Below, one piece after another: positions 60,558 through 64,000 of a DNA stretch of 64,000 nucleotides. Positions within the stretch are counted from its first letter, which is position 1, and the number at the start of each line of letters is the position of its first letter. The translations under genes were made by a program, and so were the position numbers. Origin of the DNA: Nocardia terrae (GTDB taxonomy: Bacteria > Actinomycetota > Actinomycetes > Mycobacteriales > Mycobacteriaceae); contig NZ_WRPP01000012.1 in the NCBI RefSeq assembly GCF_009760405.1, positions 186,001-250,000 on the forward strand, in the 5' to 3' direction. The notes below the pieces were generated by a model. It had not been told where the DNA came from, ran no database searches, and saw nothing but the letters and a program-made list of their open reading frames with translations.

Positions 60558-60834
60558 CCATACGGCGCGGAGCCTCGAGACGCCGGAGACCGCGACCCGG
60601 CCCCGGTGCGCGCATCCCCACCCCTCGGGTCGTGCCACAATCGCCGCGACGGCCAGCGACCGTGTGGGCGAACCCGCCCATGACGCGGCGGAAATCGCGG
60701 CGCGAGCCCACGGCAGCGGCTCGACGCCCTCGGAAACCAGCGTCGAACGCCCATCCGCCCCGAGCCGCGACGGGGTGCCGCGCCGCAGCCCCGCCTACGG
60801 CTCCGGACAATCCGACCGGGCGCGCGAACCCCCT
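60558..60834 (-). pseudogene. Degenerate duplicate of the nadB 3' end between nadB and nadC
   Basis: Bases 60679-60834 repeat 60835-60990 (the end of nadB) at a period of 156 bp. In the nadB frame the copy reads RSDCPEP, stop, AGLRRGTPSRLGADGRSTLV, SEGVEPLPWARAAISAAS, against HPEPQQESRRSTHVRLGSDG, RPKLVTDGVAPAIAW in the intact copy. A shorter, weaker third copy may occupy 60558-60678. The whole 60455-60833 gap therefore consists of broken nadB tail, not a new gene; a continuous frame of 128 codons through it is a by-product. Confidence 0.7.
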
Positions 60835-62660
60835 CATGACGCGGCGGGGACCGCGGGGCGGCCCCAGGCTATCGCGGGTGCGACGCCGTCGGTGACCAGC
60901 TTCGGCCGACCATCGGACCCGAGGCGCACGTGGGTGCTGCGCCGTGACTCCTGCTGCGGCTCCGGGTGATCCGAGCGGGTGTGGCAGCCGCGGCTCTCGG
61001 TGCGCGCCGCCGCCGCGACGAGCAGTGCCCGCGCGGTCAGGGTGAGCGCCGAATCCTCGAGCTCACGGATGATCGCCGTCGCCGTGCCGGTTGGGGAGGC
61101 GGCCCCGCCCGCCGTCGCGGACGATCCGCCCGCTGGGGCTGCCGACACGCTCGTCACCCCGGCCTGCTTCTGTTCGGGATCCACACCGCCGTCGTGGATT
61201 CCGGCCGAGGACGCGCCGGAGTGACGAGTGGAACCTTCGCCCTTGGGCTCCGTGGCGACCGAAGGGCGGTTGAGCGCCCACTCGACCGTGATGTCCGGGG
61301 CCGCGTTGTCAGCGACCAGGCCGACCATGCGGAGGATGGCGGCGCGCAGGCCGTCGCCGTCGCGGACGATGCCCGCGCGTTCGGTCATCAACTCCTGGAG
61401 GAGTTTTCGGTCGGCTCGGGGGAAGCGCAGCGGGCCGGCCTCGGTGATCGGGGCCGACATGCCGCGGCGTTCGCCGGCGGCCGCGCCCGCGCGTTCGCCG
61501 ACGACCAGGCCCTCGAGCAGGCTGTTGGAGGCGAGGCGGTTCGCGCCGTGCAGGCCGGTGCGGGCGACCTCGCCGGCTGCGTAGAGGCCGGGGACCGTGG
61601 TGCGGCCGTGAGTGTCGGTGTGGATGCCGCCACATTGGAAATGGGCGGCGGGGGCGACGGGAATCAGGTCCACGGTCGGGTCGATGCCCGCGGCCAGGCA
61701 GGAGGCCGTGATGGTCGGGAAGCGTTGCGCGAAGCCCTCGATCGCGCGGCCGTCGAGGTAGACGTGATCGGTGCCGAGTTCGGCCATGCGGGCGGCGATG
61801 GCCCGGGAGACCACGTCGCGGGGCGCGAGATCGCCGCGCGGGTGGACGCCCGCGGTGACCGAATCGCCCTCGGTGTCGACGAGAGTCGCACCCTCGCCGC
61901 GGACCGCCTCGCTGATCAGCGGGCGTCGGCCGATCCCGCCCGGCGTGAACAGGACCGTCGGGTGGAACTGCAGGAACTCGAGGTCGGAGACCAGCGCACC
62001 GGCCCGCAGGGCCAGGGCGACGCCGTCGGCGGTGGCGCCGGACGGGTTGGTGCTGCACGCGTACAGCTGCCCCAGACCACCGGTGGCGAGCAGCACGGCC
62101 GGTGAGTGGACGATGCCGAATCCCTTGTCCGACACCGCGATGACGCCGCGCACCCCTTCGGGTCCGGTCACGATGTCGAGCGCCGCGGCCCCGAACATGA
62201 CCTGCATTCCGGCCGCGTTCAGGGCGCGCTGCACTTCCGCGCCGGTGGCGTCGCCGCCCGCGTGGATGATCCGGCGAGTGCTGTGGCCGCCCTCGCGGGT
62301 GCGCGACACCTCGCCGTCGCGGCCGAGGTCGAACACGGCGCCGAGGTCGGTCAGCGCCGCCACCGCGTGCTGGCCGCCCTCGACGATGGAGCGCACCGCG
62401 TCCTCGTCACACAGCCCGGCTCCCGCGACCACGGTGTCGTGCACATGGGATTCGACCGAATCCCCGTGCGGCGCGACGACGGCGATGCCGCCCTGCGCGT
62501 ACTGGGTCGAGGTGTCGTTGGGTCCGCCCTTGCTGAGGGTCAGCACCCGCAGCCCGCGCAGGGATGCGGTACGCGCGGCGGTCAGACCCGCCACGCCGCC
62601 ACCCACGACCACCAGGTCGGCCTCGGCCTCCCAGGTGATGGAAATCGATGTATTCACCAT
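60834..62660 (-). CDS. nadB: L-aspartate oxidase
   Basis: 608 residues. Flavoenzyme that oxidises aspartate to iminoaspartate for NadA. FAD-binding GGGVAGLTAA at the N-terminus; active-site and fumarate-reductase-like motifs GGHSTRRIIHAGGDATGAEV, HPTVLFTPG, EAVRGEGATLVD, PAAHFQCGGIHTDTHGRT, GLHGANRLASNSLLEGLVVG. The C-terminal helical domain is interrupted at about 464-526 by a Gly/Ser/Ala-rich stretch before ALTLTARALLVAAAARTESR, about 60 residues longer than usual. nadA lies 32 bases upstream. Confidence 0.94.
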   Translation of the reverse strand: MVNTSISITWEAEADLVVVGGGVAGLTAARTASLRGLRVLTLSKGGPNDTSTQYAQGGIAVVAPHGDSVESHVHDTVVAGAGLCDEDAVRSIVEGGQHAVAALTDLGAVFDLGRDGEVSRTREGGHSTRRIIHAGGDATGAEVQRALNAAGMQVMFGAAALDIVTGPEGVRGVIAVSDKGFGIVHSPAVLLATGGLGQLYACSTNPSGATADGVALALRAGALVSDLEFLQFHPTVLFTPGGIGRRPLISEAVRGEGATLVDTEGDSVTAGVHPRGDLAPRDVVSRAIAARMAELGTDHVYLDGRAIEGFAQRFPTITASCLAAGIDPTVDLIPVAPAAHFQCGGIHTDTHGRTTVPGLYAAGEVARTGLHGANRLASNSLLEGLVVGERAGAAAGERRGMSAPITEAGPLRFPRADRKLLQELMTERAGIVRDGDGLRAAILRMVGLVADNAAPDITVEWALNRPSVATEPKGEGSTRHSGASSAGIHDGGVDPEQKQAGVTSVSAAPAGGSSATAGGAASPTGTATAIIRELEDSALTLTARALLVAAAARTESRGCHTRSDHPEPQQESRRSTHVRLGSDGRPKLVTDGVAPAIAWGRPAVPAAS

Positions 62661-62692
62661 TGCTCATCCCTCCCCTGCCGGGGTGGGCGTGG

Positions 62693-63733
62693 CTATTCGC
62701 CGCCGCCCGGGTTGCCGATCTCGATCATGCGCTGGACCGAATTGCGGGCCAGGGCGGCGGTTTCGGCGTCGACGTGGACCTCGTCGCGGTTCTCCACCAG
62801 GCAGCGGAGCAGGGCGGCGGGGGTGATCATCTTCATGTACTTGCAGGAGGCGCGGTCGTTCACGGCCTGGAAGTCGATGCCGGGGGCGGCCTTTCGCAGC
62901 TGGTGCAGCATGCCGACCTCGGTGGCGACCAGGACCTGGTTGCTCTTCGCGGCCTTCGCGGCATCGATCATGCCGCCGGTGGAGAGGATGTGCACGCGGT
63001 CCGCCGGGAACTCGCCCGCGCCCGCGAGGTAGAGAGCCGAAGTGGCGCAACCGCATTCGGGGTGCACGAACAGCTCGGCGTCGGGGTGGGTGCGGGCCTG
63101 CTCGTTGAGCTCGTCGCCGTTGATGCCGGCGTGCACGTGGCATTCGCCCATCCAGATGTGCATGTTCTCGCGGCCGGTCACGCGCTTGACGTGCGCACCC
63201 AGGAACTGGTCCGGCAGGAACAGCACCTCACGGTCGGGGTCGATGGAGGCGACCACGTCGACGGCGTTGGACGAGGTGCAGCAGATGTCGGTCAGCGCCT
63301 TCACCGCGGCGGTGGTGTTCACGTAGGAGACCACCAGGGCGTCCGGGTGCTCGGCCTTCCAGGCGCGCAGCTCGTCGGCGGTGATGGAGTCGGCCAGCGA
63401 GCAGCCCGCGCGCTGGTCGGGGATGAGCACGGTCTTCTCGGGGCTGAGGATCTTGGCGGTCTCGGCCATGAAGTGCACGCCGCAGAAGACGATGGTGTCC
63501 TCGGGCGCCTCGGCGGCGATCCGGGACAGGGCCAGGGAGTCGCCCACATGGTCGGCGATGTCCTGGATCTCGGGCAGCTGATAGTTGTGCGCCAGGATGG
63601 TGGCATTGCGCTCGCGCGCCAGTCGCTTGATCTCCGCCGCCCATTCGGGGGTGGCGTCCACACCGGTGAATCCCGACGGACCGTCCGCGATGCGATCGGT
63701 CAACGTCAGCGTCGCGCCCACTGCTGCAGCCAT
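62693..63733 (-). CDS. nadA: Quinolinate synthase
   Basis: 346 residues from the ATG at 63733 (AGGAG 7 bases upstream). Condenses iminoaspartate with dihydroxyacetone phosphate using a [4Fe-4S] cluster. Three ligand cysteines: IVFCGVHFMAETAKIL, FVHPECGCATSA and DRASCKYMKMIT. HNYQLPEIQDIADHVGDSL opens the first of three similar domains. First gene of nadA-nadB-nadC; its promoter region is shared with a divergent NrtR-type gene. Confidence 0.95.
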   Translation of the reverse strand: MAAAVGATLTLTDRIADGPSGFTGVDATPEWAAEIKRLARERNATILAHNYQLPEIQDIADHVGDSLALSRIAAEAPEDTIVFCGVHFMAETAKILSPEKTVLIPDQRAGCSLADSITADELRAWKAEHPDALVVSYVNTTAAVKALTDICCTSSNAVDVVASIDPDREVLFLPDQFLGAHVKRVTGRENMHIWMGECHVHAGINGDELNEQARTHPDAELFVHPECGCATSALYLAGAGEFPADRVHILSTGGMIDAAKAAKSNQVLVATEVGMLHQLRKAAPGIDFQAVNDRASCKYMKMITPAALLRCLVENRDEVHVDAETAALARNSVQRMIEIGNPGGGE

Positions 63734-63787
63734 GGGATGGCTCCTTCTCTCATGCGCCCGGCAACCTCGCCGATTCGCATCCAACAG

Positions 63788-63810
63788 GTTTTCGACTTAG
63801 AATCGAAAAC
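63788..63810. promoter_or_regulatory. Putative NrtR operator over the divergent nrtR/nadA promoters
   Basis: GTTTTCGA-cttagaa-TCGAAAAC (63788-63810) is a perfect 8-bp inverted repeat. It overlaps TAGAAT (63798-63803), a -10 box 7 bases before the GTG of the right-hand gene. A regulator bound there would block its own promoter and probably that of nadA. Confidence 0.6.
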
Positions 63811-64000
63811 GTGGCCCATCGTAGCACCATCCACGAAACGCTCACCGCGGTGTTCCAGGTTCGTCGCTTCCCCGACACCATCAGTGCAGGTGAGAGCCCT
63901 AGTGTGGGAGGGATCACCATTCTCGGGAAAGATGCAGCCGACCGCTGCCCGCCCGGCCACCACACCGAACTGGCCGTCCTGCTCTGGGAACGAGCACTGG
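63811..64000 (+). CDS. nrtR: NUDIX-family NAD regulator NrtR, N-terminal part (cut by window edge)
   Basis: Only the first 63 codons are in the window: GTG, then AHRSTIHETLTAVFQVRRF ... CPPGHHTELAVLLWERAL. This matches the start of the NUDIX-like domain of NrtR/NdnR regulators (AVFQVR strand, LAVLLWxR strand); the Nudix box and the winged-helix part lie outside. In mycobacteria and corynebacteria such a gene stands divergent from nadA and represses NAD synthesis genes, sensing ADP-ribose or NAD. The context supports the same role. Leaderless start. Confidence 0.75.
   Translation, partial: MAHRSTIHETLTAVFQVRRFPDTISAGESPSVGGITILGKDAADRCPPGHHTELAVLLWERAL

Noticed and set aside
60451..60837. 128-codon open frame exactly bridging nadB and nadC with ATGA overlaps at both ends
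   Set aside because: It looked like a coupled operon gene, but the DNA beneath it is a decayed copy of the nadB tail in another frame, and the product is Arg/Gly/Ala filler.

Overview
The window comes from the chromosome of a high-GC actinomycete, most likely a Nocardia or a close relative in the Mycobacteriales. The evidence is the codon use, the many GTG starts, frequent ATGA/GTGA stop-start overlaps, many apparently leaderless promoters, and gene order. Read from right to left, the backbone follows what I recall of the Mycobacterium tuberculosis stretch nadA-nadB-nadC / hisDCBHA-impA-hisF-hisI / bcpB / trpE-membrane protein-trpCBA / lgt-TM2 protein / pykA-tesB / pdtaR / polA, with blocks of extra genes inserted.

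Layout. 1-1,560: the end of a thioredoxin gene, a 43-bp tandem array and a stand-alone LeuA regulatory-domain protein. 1,593-4,594: polA and tRNA-Trp. 4,609-9,980: a branched-chain amino acid ABC transporter (livK, livH, livM and a fused livG-livF). 10,195-10,809: the ANTAR antiterminator pdtaR. 11,031-12,075: tRNA-Leu(CAA), followed by a decayed integration scar with two tyrosine-integrase remnants and a second copy of the tRNA 3' half. 12,090-17,862: accessory genes (glycosyltransferase, ferritin-like protein, lipoprotein, DUF4188, low-molecular-weight phosphatase, unknowns). 18,115-23,922: tesB, pyk, an amino-acid uptake pair, a TM2 protein and lgt. 24,138-29,659: the trp operon. 29,858-32,335: small protein, peroxiredoxin, membrane protein and MarR regulator. 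32,332-42,833: the his operon, split by a block holding a divergent ligA, a lipoprotein, a MarR regulator and a SnoaL-like protein. 42,933-59,533: accessory genes (thiol oxidoreductase, second YidC, aldo/keto reductase, Ser/Thr kinase, arylamine N-acetyltransferase, FtsX permease, secreted hydrolase, RsbR, AlkZ-like, TerB). 59,594-64,000: nadC, nadB, nadA and the divergent start of an NrtR-type NUDIX regulator.

How the genes work together. HisD, HisC, HisB, HisH/HisF, PriA and HisI cover most of histidine synthesis; hisG and hisE are not in the window. No trpF is present, and PriA is expected to supply that isomerase step for both histidine and tryptophan. NadA, NadB and NadC make nicotinate mononucleotide from aspartate, probably under the divergent NrtR through a palindrome overlapping its promoter. 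pdtaR and the kinase are signalling genes.

I found no CRISPR array, phage-defence cluster, biosynthetic gene cluster or intact mobile element. The least expected structures are the double integrase scar at tRNA-Leu, a degenerate 156-bp tandem duplication of the 3' end of nadB lying between nadB and nadC, and the interruption of the his operon by a divergent ligA block. Family assignments come from reading the translations by eye; no database search was run.
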